Assembly: GCF_910592395.1 (NCBI RefSeq)
Contig: NC_088319.1
Span: 13,268,001-13,332,000 of the forward strand
Origin: Lineus longissimus
Lineage: Eukaryota; Nemertea; Pilidiophora; Heteronemertea; Lineidae
Length of the DNA stretch: 64,000 nt
Direction: 5' to 3'
Under the pieces are notes generated by a model. That model ran no database searches and was not told where the DNA came from. It worked only from the letters and a program-made list of their open reading frames with translations. Below are positions 41,201 to 54,302 of this stretch, piece after piece (position 1 is the first letter of the stretch; each line of letters opens with the position of its first letter). Made by a program: the position numbers and the translations under genes.

Positions 41201-44200
41201 CCTACGCTACAGCAGGGTTTTCATGTAGACAGTCCTTGCCATTACAGCTAAAAAACTGCAAACAGTTACCTACTGGATTTCTAGTCAAGTTTCATGGTTG
41301 ATTGATGATTTATATTCTCAGATGCTTGGAAAATGTGACACTTCAATTTTCAAATTCCTACTCTGTAGGCTACTCGGTTTAATCCTCGAATCATTCACCT
41401 ACCTGTAGCTGTTGTGGGTCCCCATCAGTGAACGGTAATAGCGTTGAGACGTGGAACATGATTTCCCGCTCTTTGAAAACTGTATAGACTGACTCGGCAC
41501 CTGTTTGTCCATGCTGTGTGTCCAGTCCACCACGGAACCTGTAAAGGTTTGAAAGATATTTCATATAAAGGGGAATAGCATCTTAAGATCTAAAGATTAT
41601 CATCTGAAATGATTTAAAAATCGAGGTCATTGCCATTGTCTGTATCACAAACCCTATTTGTCCCCGAGGAAATCAGGCAACAACTATTTTGGGATTGTTA
41701 GTAGTTCCCCTGAATCTTTTTACTAAAACTTACCCTTTGAAATCTTTGAGTGAGACCCTATCTCCCAAAAGGTCCAGGAACTCTTCCATTGAGTCACTAT
41801 GGCCGACGTTGGCAAAGATGTCCTCCTCTCGCGTCTGCTGGAACTTTTGATAAATGATTCCAAACTTGAATGTGTTAATCAACACGTGTTCGTCGTATTT
41901 CACGACAATGTCAGAGCCCTGGAGAAGATAAAGAATTCAAATTCATAGCTGTCATTTCAAAGTTTAAATGTCATTTCAAACATTTTTAATGTGGATGGAC
42001 TTAATAATAAGAATATGGATAAACTGAGAGAATTTCATTCTTGACCAGTAGAGTATACAGTTGGGGCAACTGCCCATGGTCACCCAAAGACCGCCAATTT
42101 GACCCCCCCCCCTGCAGCTTCTGCCTATAGTCACGATCAACATACCTTTGAAAAGAGCACCGGGTGAAATTTCTCAGTCATGACGTCATCACAGATCAAT
42201 TTAGCCATTCGCCCCGGGGTCGGTAAATCTCCAAGGCTACTTGATTTCACGATCTCGTGAATCGTGCGCGCTTTAGTTCTGCAATGTAGGAAGCGAAGAG
42301 AATTTATTTATCGTGTGGCTCTAGTAGAACACTCAGAAAATAAATCGGAATTCTAACCAAGAATTTATCAAGACCTTCAAGAATTTAATGTGATTATTTG
42401 AGGTTCTAACTATTTATTGTGCAGTAGCAGGGAAGGACATTTGGTAATCCCATGAAGTGACAATGCCAATCGTGGAGAAAGCTTCTTTTTTTTCCTCCAC
42501 AGACAAGATAACAACCAATGAAAATATTGTAAACCACTGGTATATGGTGATGTCCCCCGACAGCCCCGAGGCCCTGGTCCTAAATTTCATGTAAAAGATA
42601 CGACTTTTCTCTGCTGTGCTTACCTTAGTATTATCCTAATATGGTCTTGTGATGATATCGTCTCATATTTCACCGACATCACCAACGGACCCAGAGTTTC
42701 ATCCATACCATAGAAGTTAAAATGCTCCTGGAAAATCAATGACATATTAATGTTATCATTATCATTGATGAGATCTACTTAGGTACTACGACTTTTACAA
42801 ACGGTGAAGACACAGGTAACTGATAATCCTTAAGCATCCGGTTGCCAACTAGCAGTCGATAAAAAGGCAAGAAAATCATCCTTACCTTTCCCAGGAAGTA
42901 TCGTCGGTAACATTTGGCAGTTTCGTCTATTTCAAGTTTAGCTTTTTGAGCACTATTGTCATTACCGGCGGCCGCGACGGGATTACCCTCATCGTCCGTC
43001 TCACATACGTGATCAGCACCATCTAACCAGTAACCACCACCAGGGGGCACTGCTACCATGGGATAAGGTCCCTCTTTTTTCAAAATCTGAAAGGAACAGG
43101 AAAACATAAGTACATGTAATGACTACAAATATCCTCCTTGTGGTATCGTTTTGGCTGGAAACATGATGTAGATGAATGCTAACAAAAACTTTACAGAAAG
43201 AGACCAGGATAAAACGAAGCAACGAAGAAAAAAATTTTGATGGCAAACAGAACCAGAAATATTCAGAGCCTGGGGGAGTCTTTCAACAAATTCATCTTCG
43301 ATGACACTTTTAGCACAAGCCGCTGTGAATCTGATTAGGTGCCTCAGGAAATGTTCAAGCAATTTTTTCCCCATCAAAACTGTTGATGTTGGTGATTAAG
43401 AAATCATCGCAAGGACAGAGTTTGGTAGAAATTGATTAGTATAACCATCATTACAAGTATTTCTATTTTGCTGTTGTTCCTACATGCATAACATGTATCA
43501 AGAATCGATAAAGATCAGTGTTTATTAGCTCTTACTTCTCTTTAGGGGAGATGGTATCAGTCTCTTCTGACTCATATCATAGAGAGGCAGTCACTGACTG
43601 ACCACAACTTTGAAATGGTATGAACCAGACAAAATATGAATCACAGTGGCACTGTAGATAATGATATGGTAATAAGGGATGGAAAATATTGGTGTCAATC
43701 ATGATATCCCTTTTTTGGCTGTACCGGTAAGACCATTCCGCCATCAGTAATGGTAGTAGATGCAAGAAAACAAGGTCCTCAATGATCTTGATCATAAGGG
43801 CTGAACAAACTTGTCTCGAAATCCATTCGTTTCGTTTCTTCACAAAGTCAGGGTCTGCCACACCAGATCCCAGGCCTCTTTCACTCAAATTCAGCTGTCA
43901 GGATTTCACTGGCCACTAAATGCAATCTTGCGCTTGGATAGACTCGCATTCCAACAATCTATCTTCATTTCTATTGATCAGAAAGAATTGCCTCTGGGAG
44001 CAAAACAGCTGGCTCTGATGGTGGACACATTTGGTAGGACAATCACAAAATAAGAAAGAGGCGAGCAACAAAGATTTTTGGAGGAGTAGGAGAGCAACTA
44101 AGATATTGAGAGAAGTAGGATCGAGAGCAACTAAGATTTCTTCGAAAATTCCCCATCTTCATGTAGCGTTTATTTTGATCTTGAGAAAAATACTGCATGG

Positions 44201-47200
44201 CTTTTTGATGCCTGAATCATCTTAGACAGAAATGTAGCGATTGTCATGTTTTATGTACAGCTGTGGCAGCGTAATGCAAGTCGAAATCGACTAATCATTA
44301 GAAATAAATAATTCAAAAGCACGCCACATTGCTAGGGGCTTATCGGTCTGGAATGTTCCAATATGTCAGCCGCAACACATCCTCTATTCTGCAACCGTAA
44401 GTGTCAAATATGAGACGGAGCTCGAAAGCAGCTGTTAAAGATTATTTGTCCTTTGATATCACAAAGACAGGATTTTAGGTTGCCACCGGACACCGACAGA
44501 AGGCTGAAAATGCCACAGGTGTTTTCTGCAATAAACTCGTATTTCAAACACTAGGATAGACCTTCTGGGTCGATATCGAAAAACTTGGTAGATCAGGATA
44601 GAATAATGAGTATTTTCGTGCTTCTCTGCGATGATTGAAATAATGATCTTACCTCTTCAGCTAAGTTTAATTCAGGTTTTTTGGCAGTGGCCTTGGCCTG
44701 GAATGAAAGATGTAAATCTTAATATCATGGCAGATGTAAATCTTATGATATCAAAGCACATGCAAATCTACCCTGTTCTTTAAAAATTTGAATTGAATTT
44801 GAAAATTTCAAAAGGCATAACTATGTACATGTACTGAATGAGTTTCATTATTGCCGTTGTGTAATAAACAAATAGAGTATAAATGAAATTTCATGCACCC
44901 AGCCCAGGTCTTGAGAAAATTTCATTGTTATTGAGAACTACTGTACATGTAAAAGAGTTATATAAGGAAACAAACTAATACTAACATGACCCGTCACCAG
45001 TCCCACTTAGATAACACTGAAACAGGCAAAGACTTGACTTCCATCCTGCGTGATGGCATTCCCTCTACATTAAATCATAATATCAGCTGATGATGGAATG
45101 TTGAGGGCCCCCGAAAATCCGCAAACTGGCACGGAATTTGTCCAAAACATAAACAGAATTTGGTGTTTTCAGATTTAAAGAGTGGATTTTGAGGGGTCTT
45201 TTGGGGCATTAATCACGGATTTGGCAAAATAAAGAAATTGAAAGAGGATGTTCAAAATCGGGAATCGGGATTTTTTTTTGGGGGGGGGGGGGGCCCCATC
45301 AAGCATGTTAATTAGAAACTTGATGGAGTTTAATGAGCTGGCCAAAGGAATGGCAACTAGATTGTAGACATTTGCTGATAAAGGGGGCTGAAAAGGGAGA
45401 ACACACCAGCAAACCTCGGTTAGATTAAGTTATCCGTTGAAATCAAAATATGCCACCACTGCTAGTCAATTTGAGTTTTCTAGTTTTTCTAGCTTTTGCT
45501 AAAATGAGAACCTTAAATTGCTCATAGTCCCCCTTTTAAATCTGGTGATAAAACATACCTTAGGACTTGGCATTTCACATCGTTGGTCCTCGAGTCTACG
45601 ACCTTGGAATTTCGCCAGGGCATCAAGGAAGTCTGCCCCCTGAAAAAGTAGATATGGATATGCGTGAGAGAATTGATGGGGGGATGGAGGAGGGCTCGGT
45701 GGTCGTTGGTAAGAAAGAATGATTTATCATGCAAAGGAGAGGCAGGGCCATATTTGTCCTCAGGGGGGAGGGGGGGGGGGGCAAAACTGTGCCCTAGATG
45801 TCCAAAAAGTGTATTTTTCATGCAGATTTTAGCACATTTTCTCCGCCAGAGATCCTACAGCCCCCCCCCCCCCCCCCCCCCCAAGCTAAATTCGGCCCGA
45901 CAGGTTGGCAGACCTAGTAAATATCATCAAGGCCATCAGAAATCTACATTCTCTGAAACCAAAAAGTTAAAGAAATACTTGCTCGACGAGGTACATGCTT
46001 TTTCCTGCCAGTAGACTCCCTTATCACCACTTCGGACTGATCCTGGGTATCCTGACCAGGGGAGAGGGTCTGGCCTCTCTTCAATGAGAATCTCTTGGAA
46101 TTCCTCCGGAATATACTAGGGGACCACTTCGCCTCACTCCTCACCCCTGGGGACAACCCGTCGGGCCCCTGCTTCGGGGACTTCCTCGACGATCTCCTCA
46201 CGACCGGAGAACCCTTCTTTCCAGGAGTATCCATGACCACAACACAAAATACTTGTGAACAGAAAGCCCTGCACGCGATGACTAGGCCTGTCTGTATGAT
46301 TTGAAACTTAAGTTCTAACGAACAGGAAACTGCTGATCATGATCTTGCTGTAGGCCTAATAGTACTTAACTCAGGAAATGACACTCAGATATCAGTGACA
46401 GCAATGAGTGACAATGAAGTCATACAGTGAGAATCCTGCTTAGGGTTAATTGAGTTTGTTAGACTGACAGACAATCTTTGAACATCTCTATCAACCCTTT
46501 TGCTGCCAACTGCTACTCAGGTCGAACAAGGCTTGCCAATGACTCCGACCTCATTTGACAAATGGAGAAATGACGAAAACACATTGTTGGCTTGGTATTA
46601 ACTGCTAATTTTGATAGATGGCGTGGTAGAACATGATGGACTTTGCACATGGTCCATATATATAACTTAACCTGGGCCTGTGAGTCCATCTTCATTCGAA
46701 GGAAACAATGTTTTCTTCTAGACATTACCCAGTCTAGCTCACAAATCTCTCTCACAAATCGGCTCACAAATCAATGACGAAAACTGATAACCCGATCGCA
46801 CACAGATTAATTGCAGTTCAGATCAGTTATTATTACCACAAATCAGATCATATTCACAGCTTTGGTATATCAACAGACACGCTGGGTTAGCGAGTGCACA
46901 GCAATCTACTAATTAGTCAATTAGTTCATTACATTAGGAGGTCAATGGATCCAGCTGTCTTAGGACAATGCATTTGTGATTGCCAAGCTGTGTTCTGGGG
47001 AGTAAACATGGCTGTCTGCCCGAGACTCAATTCATTAAGTTCAGTTAGCAGGGATGTAGCTAGCTGGGGGGCAAATTGGGGGCAAATGCCCCCAGACGTC
47101 ACCAAAAATGTAATTTTGGTCGAAAAATTTCAAAAGGTGCCATTTTGCAACCCTTAGACCAAACAGCTTGCTACGCCCCTGCAAGCCAGAAGAAAGCTTA

Positions 47201-50200
47201 CCATCAACTTCCTGAAAAAGGTTCTGTATCTGCTAAATTCCGCCATTTCTAATTGAATTTCAAAAGTATCCGTGAAAATTTGAAGAACTGATATCAACAG
47301 TTCGGTGGAAAGTTTGTGGTAGAGATCATCACAGGTTCTAATCCAGTTTAAAATCAATTTCCTGATGCTTCTGTACAGTAGAACATATCTACCAAAAGAA
47401 CAGCCTTGTGCCTTTAAAGAGGTGTCCAGATTACAGAGGTGGAATTGAATGACTACTGCAATATTCATGCAGAGCTTTTTATTACAATGTACTAGTATTT
47501 GATCCAAGCATCACAATTTACACTACCCACTAAAGTATAAGTCAATATGTTGAAGAGGTTGAACAGTTTGCAAGTATTCAAGATTTTGACTGTTTTTGAA
47601 GATGTATTATGATGCTTCAAAATCTGTCAGAAAAACAGTTTACCATGAAACAGGAGAAGAACAAACATGAAGAGAAAAATCCACCCGCCAACTCCAACAG
47701 ATCATTCCAAGCTTCAGTACATGTCTAGTGAAAAACACTGCCCCCCCCTAATGGATGTCATCAACCCATTAACTTATTGAATGACAGGGAAACACGAGCA
47801 CACAAATGAGGAGATTTTGGGGTGAGAAACGGCTGTGACAGCAGAGTGCAGTTATGGTTTCACGTTGCACAACCAAGTTTGACGATATTGAAATCTTTTA
47901 TGGATATTGAGTTTAGAGCCAACCCTCAACAAGAATGTCAAGATTACCAGCTACATGAAGGCTGCACTGGATGCTGCTGCAAGGAAATCAGGCTAGCTTC
48001 AGGAGGAATACTGTTAAATGTTAATTTTGGGGGGGGTGCTTTTTTAGCTGATTTTACGAACGACTGAGAGGCCTTTCTGTGAAAGGACAATTTTTGAGAT
48101 TCTGAAAAAGCTGGATCGGGTGCATGTTTATGTTCAGCTGAATAATCTTAGCTAAGGCCTAGAGTCGGGAGCCAGGATTCCAGATAATCATGATCAGGCC
48201 ACTCACAGAAGAGGTCAGAAATCAATTGATCACTTCAATTCAATATGGCCTCTGTGGACACCCCTCAATGTAGAAACAATTGTTGATCGTCCCAATACAT
48301 CATCACTTGTATGCCACCAGTTGTCAATGCCTGATGATAAGAAAAACACGTGTAAAATTTGGTAATGTTCACAACAAATGCTGATATGTACATTGTAACA
48401 TCATCCCTGTCTGAGAAATCTCCTCCAACACATGAAAAATCACAATTCCACAGGTAGATTGCTGAAAGTTTTCCCATCCAGATGAATCCGCGAAAAATTC
48501 GTAAAATTCAAGTAGCCACTGAAGATACCTCCTGTTGTTTAAATGATACAAGGATGACTATCGTCCACGATGCTGCACAAGTAAGCCATCAAATCGTGGG
48601 ACACTACATTAACGGAGACAATCTAAGCCCACCAAAGCCCCAAATCAATTGCCGCCGCCAAACCTGACATCAGCTGTCCAATCATGAGCGTGATATTAAT
48701 CAGAATATATCTAAACTGTGCTTATAAAAGACGGGTCTGGAACATGTATGTCAGCAAGCAGAAGAATATGCGACAGACTTTTTTTCCCAAAGTTGATATC
48801 TTCTCCAAATTGCATATTGAAGAAAACAGCGTGGGATGGCAACGGGACGATCAATGTCGCCTGGGGAAATATTGCCTACTCCATTCATTTTGTACAGATA
48901 TTATCAGTAAAACAGTATATATTTTTGAGTAGTGATTATAGCTCAGTGGCTGTTCCTAATGTTAATACTTGGTAGCAGTGCTAGCAAGATCAGAAGGAAT
49001 TGTCAGAATGCTGGGCTCATGATGAGGAGGTTGTGAAATAACTTTCTGGATCACTTCTGGATATGTCCTGGGAAATAACACTTCCCTGTTCAGTGCTTAC
49101 TGATGGCATCTTAGTCTGAAATGGTGAATTTAAAGTGAAGTAGTTTGCTATTAACAAAATATGGCCCAATTTCCTCAAGGACCACTTACAAAACCATAAC
49201 ATGCAATCCATCGCTTCATCACTGGGCTGCTCTCCACAAAATAATGAAAATCATTATCCAATTCCGGGGATATCCGGGACAATCTCAATAGACCCTACTG
49301 ACATGCAACCTACAAATTCATCTTTGCAAAAAATGCTACAACACGATTGAATGGATTTCCTCCCAAGCATCGACCACAGAATGTCATTATACTTGAGCCT
49401 GTAATGGGGAATAAACTTTTTCGAGACGTCGTGCAGGACTACTCAAAAATGACTATCAGGATACAAGATAGAGGAAAAATGATACCCATAAAGCAGTTTT
49501 TAGCCACATTCATTTCTCAGCAGGAGTGACTATTTTGGCCCACGAAATACAAAATTATGTGCGTAAGTCACCTCACTCATTCTTATCCGAGAGAACTGCT
49601 TGCTTTTCTTTTTGTTTGGCCGTGACATCAAATGCCTACAACCATAGACCACAAATCTTTGGAGCCTCAAAGCGACCATGTTGCAGTGAAGCCATCGTTT
49701 ATTACACACTGCCACATCTATCAGCGATACTGACCAGCCAAGCCAATCTGACCATGACATGCTCAGACCAGAAAAAATCAGGATAGGATTGGCAGATACC
49801 ACAAAAGCTACTCTCAGATTGACAGAGAATTAGGCCAATTTTTTCACGTTGCTGGGAATGGTGACAATAAATGCTGCCTTTTCGTCAAGACAATTTTTGG
49901 GTCAATCCAAAGATAAGCTGCCAAAATCATATTTTTATCTGCATCTTTTATGAACAGATATCTGATCATCTTCAGCCTTTATTACCATCGATATCTGCCA
50001 ATTTGCAGATTTTCCTACCACCGGCTCTTCATCTGCCGATGTTACTTCCACAATCCGTTCATCTGCCACTTTTGCCATCATCATCTGTTTATCTGTAGCT
50101 TTTACTGACCAACAACAGTGTATCTAACGCTGTTGCTGACTAACATATGTTCTTCTGCAGGTTTAGCAACAAACATCTGTTCATCTGCAGCTGTTACCAA

Positions 50201-53200
50201 GTAACATTCAGAATTTACTGATCAAAATCTGTGCATCTCAGGCTATTTCTAACCAACATCCCTGCTATAAAAGTCAGTGGGCACTATAAAGAGTCCCTTA
50301 AATCCACGAAAGTGTGCCAGAGACAGGGTATCTGCACGACTGGGAGATGAGAATTGGCCGCTACTCTGACCGATCACGTACACAGTTAATTGCTTATAGC
50401 AGGACATAAGGCGAGGCCTGATGGAGAATAATACGGACTCGTGATTAGATGATCAGGTCGCCTTGGGGTGGGCGACCATTTCTCTTCCTTTATCATATTC
50501 AGCGTTGCCATAAAGATGTCAAGATGTTGGCAAAAGGCCTTTGGTCTTTTCTTTAAGCAACAGACCATAGTGCTGAACAATCACGTCCCAACTTACCAAT
50601 TGGGAGAGACCTGACAAGCAAGAATAGGACTGGCAAACAGATGGCTGGATTGCAGAGTGGTATCGCAGATTCTCTCGCAGATTACCCGAAGTGAAAACCC
50701 TGACCAGGGATGAAAACCACTTAATTGTGAGTTCATGGCAGGTAAACCATCTTTGAATAGCCAGTAGAGAGCTTGAGATATACGTCTAATTGAGAAATCA
50801 CAAATCAAACCTCAAAATCAAATTTCAAATTTTAAATGAACTTTTAGCCTTGAAATACGAACACCCATGCAGCTATAATACTTGAATGGTCAATTAGTCT
50901 CTGGACCTAAAACTATCCCAAACATCTTTGACATCAGTTTGTAGGCAGGCCACCATAATACAGCAGTGAGAAGTAGCCCGTGGCTTTTGCAGCAATCTCT
51001 ACTATCCCAAACATCTTTGACATCAGTTTGTAGGCAGGCCACCATAATACAGCAGTGAGAAGTAGCCCGTGGCTTTTGCAGCAATCTCTACTATCCCAAA
51101 CATCTTTGACATCAGTTTGTAGGCAGGCCACCATAATACAGCAGTGAGAAGTAGCCCGTGGCTTTTGCAGCAATCTCTACTATCCCAAACATCTTTGACA
51201 TCAGTTTGTAGGCAGGCCACCATAATACAGCAGTGAGAAGTTGCCCGTGGCTTTTGCAGCAATCTCTACTATCCCAAACATCTTTGACATCAGTTTGTAG
51301 GCAGGCCACCATAATACAGCAGTGAGAAGTAGCCTGTGGCTTTTGCAGCAATCTCTATGGATATCATTGCACCTAATCTTGCCATTATTGAGGGTATTTA
51401 CTCCTCTATCCTCCATACCACAAATCTACCAATCTTAACGACTTAGTAGGTCAGCAGGAACTTTTAAGAGGTATTTGTCGGGTTGTCATGGTGACGTGAT
51501 TGGTTGTGATCGTAGCCATTTTGAGTAATGGTCGTTGTAATGATTTCCTTACCAGGTCATGTATAAGTGGCTCATCAAGAAAGGCCTTAACCCTTTCCTT
51601 GAGAAAAATACACTTCATGCTGATCATTACGCATGCTTATGATCGTGAGTTTTAGGATCGAAATACACCATCTTTTTGGGACTCGATGGCAGAACTCTTC
51701 AGGACAGGCAACTTTGATGGTGAAAATTGGACTTGACTGTCTAAGTTTGCATCTCACAGATTCTCTAAATGAAGAAGAAGAAGAGCAGGAACTCTTGATA
51801 TGAGACTCGATTTCCCAACATGCTGAGGATCAGGCATGCATCCCTGAACTTACCGAACTCGCCGGCACTGGAGGATCCTAGGAAAGGAAAAAGTTGTTCT
51901 TGTTCAATAAAATTAGGAAAAAAACATGCTTCTGGCATGTTCAAAGATGTTCTTCAAGCATGCATGCTGCAGGTGTACAGAGCAAAAAAGCACTGCCAGT
52001 TTGTTTTATGGATTGCACACAGTCGTACAATTAATTAACATCAACTAATTTTTGGCAGGCACTCACAGAATCCAGATAGTCCCATGAGATGAATGTGCTC
52101 GGAATGAGCCTTTTTTAAAAATCAAGAAAATTTTAACAATTGGCAAACGTTGAAACAAAATACCCAGATTTTTTATTGAATGATAACTGCAGCAAAATCT
52201 GGTATGTGCATGTGTCAAGAAAATGTTGTTCAAACTTCTGTCAATCGTGGCTAATAGAGTACTCCGCTATAAGGCAAGCTAGCTCGATAACATGGATGAG
52301 TTGGGAGGCCTGCCTGAATACGCACATATCAAATTGGGGAAATGATTCCCAAGGTGAAGGCGAATCCAACACTGATAAATTGCTTTTACCTGGAAGAACA
52401 CTTTCATGTCACACCTCTGGTCATCAAGACGTGAGCTCTGGATCTTCTCCAGCATCTCAAAGAGATCACCGTGCTGCAAAATACAAAGGTCACGCTTAAG
52501 AAAATAGTTAAAGACAGGAAATGCTGTAGACTGAGGGGGATTGCATTGGACAATAAAACCAAAATATGCTAAGCGGAAGCCCTTTGGCAATAGAAGAAGA
52601 AGATTGTAGTGCTTAAAGGGAGCAAGGTATGTCTGGTATAAGTTACACAAGGTCACGGATAGACGTCACTACGATCTCTCAGTAGAAAGGCACCAATCAT
52701 GCTCAAAGGGTATATTTTCATCACTCGATGTCAAACCGATCTCAGATCCCAAACTGTGCATTAGTCACCTGAAGACCATCAATTCTACCCCCAGGCTCCT
52801 GCCTACAGTCCCCCTTTGAAAGTATCAAAGGGCCACATGGGTATAAGCCTTTGGAATACATATAAAAGCTTTTAATTGACATTGTCTTGCTGACGTGGGT
52901 GGTTAAAAGATACAAACTTTCTCAACAACGATCAGAGACACAAACAAACCAATATATATATACAACAAAGTAATCTTGATGTGAAACAATACCAAATGTC
53001 ACATAAAAATAATCAAAGGAAATTAGCAAAACCAACATTTCATTTTACCCTTGTGGTATAAGTTTGTTCTTTGAGCTGAATCTTTGAATAACCTTTGATA
53101 TAGCGCAATACAAAGATTGAACACAAATTGAAATGTATAATTAGAAACAGAAAATAATTATATACGTCATGTTTTTTGGGACTCAAATTTGATTCGCCTC

Positions 53201-54302
53201 TAACAGGATGCAGTTCCAAAGATGTTATTTGAAACTTTGACAATGTTTCTTTGGAGAAGTACCCAGTGTAAAAAACTCATGTCTATAGTGCATCTCAATT
53301 TAACATGTCTAAAGGGAGACTATAGGCAGGACGAGGTAGTCAAGATAAAATTACACTAAGTCGCCAATAGGGGTCTCTCCTATCTCACAGGACATCAGAA
53401 CTAGTCAGGCTTGTACGAGGAGTATATCAATCACTGAATCAAGCACAACCATGTCCAGGAACTGTGCATATCATGTACCAGAGAAGCACCAGTTTGACCC
53501 CCTAGCTCCTGCTGGTAGATTCTCAAAAGGTGGTTCTCACCAAATTCAAACAACACCCCTAACAACATCAAGACCATCTCTTAAAGGGTTTTGTAAATGC
53601 CAGACCAAGACTAACGACTCCTTGCCTGTGCGGTCAAGTGAGACTTGGTGTCTATCATGTTTCAAGTAAAGAGAGACGAAACTGCAAATTCAAACCACAC
53701 TCTTAATCACACCCTAGACAATCATCTAAAGGGTCGTTTATAGTGGTCAATGCTGGACCTATTCATTCAAACAAATGATCACCAGAGAGTCATTTGTGGC
53801 CTGACCTTGTCTTCATTACACCAGACTGATGGTTATTCACATTGGCCAAGATTATTGTCCAATTTCTCGCGCTCATTTGTTTCATTTCCATGGCGACCAT
53901 AAAAGTGGTGATGTCTGTCGATATTGGGAGATCATGTCGATTTCCGTAGATATTGTCCATTTTAGAGGAGGAATAAGGATAAAAGAGCCGTAAAATGCCA
54001 CCATTTAGATTTGTGATGTCTTACAAGATGACTCATATTGCATCTGGTCAACAAGTCTTGTGTTTGAGAGATTTGGCCCCCCCCCTTTCACGTCCCTGCC
54101 TAAGAAAGGATAATGGGAATAGGAGTGGAAAGGCTAAGCCTGACTGCAATAAGGAAAAAAATGTTGCAGCCGGTGGACAGGTCATATATTCTTCACAACT
54201 GATTAACTAAACCTTTCTAAAATGCTGACATACCTTTTCTCCGTCTGTCTCATCAGGGGATGGTGGTGGGAGGTGCGCCTCACAAAATAATTGGCTGTCC
54301 AT
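37819..54302 (-). CDS. RAP1GAP: Rap1 GTPase-activating protein with GoLoco motifs
   Basis: Would stimulate GTP hydrolysis by Rap GTPases and bind Gi/o alpha-GDP through GoLoco. Minus-strand coding exons: 54302-54234, 52473-52390, 45639-45559, 44697-44653, 43086-42886, 42727-42624, 42278-42146, 41918-41734, 41538-41403, 41167-40946, 40461-40375, 40035-39772, 39277-39081, 38964-38823, 38712-38610, 38207-38122, 37950-37819. All join in phase, giving 756 aa if both GoLoco exons are used. Residues 24-51 and 52-78 are GoLoco; about 94-449 is the RapGAP domain, with [27 protein letters not shown] and the catalytic Asn in [15 protein letters not shown] (about residue 353); 450-685 is Ser/Pro-rich; 686-750 is a coiled coil. 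One donor is GC (after 40375). No bona fide exon was found upstream of 54302. Confidence 0.92.
39360..39537. mobile_element. MITE-like element in RapGAP intron
   Basis: The left end ATCCAAGTCACAGTTGACAT and the right end ATGTCAATTGTGATTTGGAC are imperfect inverted repeats. The element is related to the copy at 35985-36135. Inside it is a 21-bp unit (GTGCAACCTACGTGCGAGTT) repeated three times, at about 39415-39478. Confidence 0.6.
40946..41167 (-). CDS. RAP1GAP: RapGAP catalytic exon
   Basis: Encodes 74 residues: [20 protein letters not shown] and onward through [18 protein letters not shown] to [20 protein letters not shown]. The Asn in HIGND is the catalytic asparagine thumb of Rap-type GAPs. 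It is intact, so the enzyme should be active. Confidence 0.95.
45265..45300. repeat. Poly-T/poly-G tract
   Basis: A run of T followed by about 14 G, then CCCC, in the intron between the GoLoco 2 exon and the next exon. Similar poly-C/G runs occur at 26407-26424, 45771-45781 and 45861-45882. Lengths may be affected by sequencing slippage. Confidence 0.6.
45559..45639 (-). CDS. RAP1GAP: RapGAP GoLoco exon 2
   Basis: Phase 0-0 exon of 27 codons: [20 protein letters not shown] followed by CEMPSPK. It is a second GoLoco core that also keeps the Asp-Gln-Arg triad, but it differs from the first at many positions. The flanks are a TTTTTCAG acceptor and a GTATGT donor. Being in the same phase, it can be used with, or instead of, the 52.4-kb exon. 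Confidence 0.85.
45999..46234 (-). CDS. RAP1GAP: Possible alternative first exon of RapGAP
   Basis: An open segment from ATG at 46234 encodes [20 protein letters not shown] and continues Ser/Arg/Lys-rich ([20 protein letters not shown]), about 75-80 residues. Its composition is typical of a disordered, phosphorylatable N-terminus. It lies about 360 bases before GoLoco exon 2, with no other gene between. Phase-0 donors are available at CAT|GTACCT (exon end about 45999) or earlier at GGG|GTGAGG. Neither is certain. It could supply a proximal-promoter isoform with only the second GoLoco motif. Confidence 0.45.
46301..49900. other. RapGAP intron between GoLoco exons, proximal part
   Basis: I see no further GoLoco-like or other exon with matching phase. 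The open frames on both strands are short and featureless. Confidence 0.45.
49930..50265. repeat. Degenerate minisatellite in RapGAP intron
   Basis: Units of about 36 bases built on AACATCTGTTCATCTGCAGC followed by TTTTACC recur eight or so times with many substitutions. The 75-codon open frame across it (49871-50098) is a by-product of the repeat. Confidence 0.6.
50913..51357. repeat. 89-bp tandem repeat, five copies
   Basis: Five full units, starting at 50913, 51002, 51091, 51180 and 51269, are nearly identical. Differences are single bases such as AGTAGCCCGT versus AGTTGCCCGT or AGTAGCCTGT. The unit starts CTATCCCAAACATC and ends GCAATCTCTA. Because 89 is not a multiple of three, overlapping open frames appear in all registers. 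They are not genes. Confidence 0.95.
52390..52473 (-). CDS. RAP1GAP: RapGAP GoLoco exon 1
   Basis: Phase 0-0 exon of 28 codons: [20 protein letters not shown] followed by CDMKVFFQ. It carries the GoLoco core with the Asp-Gln-Arg triad, whose Arg reaches into the Galpha nucleotide pocket in known structures. It is very close to the vertebrate Rap1GAP motif. The flanks are a TTTTGCAG acceptor and a GTAAAA donor. Confidence 0.9.
53311..53430 (+). repeat. Dispersed repeat (GGGAGACTATAGGCAG family), copy 2
   Basis: It starts AAAGGGAGACTATAGGCAG and contains GCCAATAGGGGTCTCTCC and CTTGTACGAGGAGTAT. It is related to 10358-10445 and to the inverted partial copy near 11035-11140. It lies in the intron between the first RapGAP exon and GoLoco exon 1. 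Confidence 0.55.
54234..54302 (-). CDS. RAP1GAP: RapGAP first coding exon (distal start)
   Basis: ATG at 54302 opens [20 protein letters not shown], ending GEK in phase 0 before GTATG. It is 23 codons, Pro-rich and acidic. Its phase matches either GoLoco exon. It is the only plausible start before the 52.4-kb GoLoco exon. Confidence is moderate because short exons are easily mimicked. Confidence 0.6.

Noticed and set aside
50890-51416. Series of overlapping 64-79-codon frames with the same peptide
   Set aside because: Product of the 89-bp tandem repeat read in three registers.
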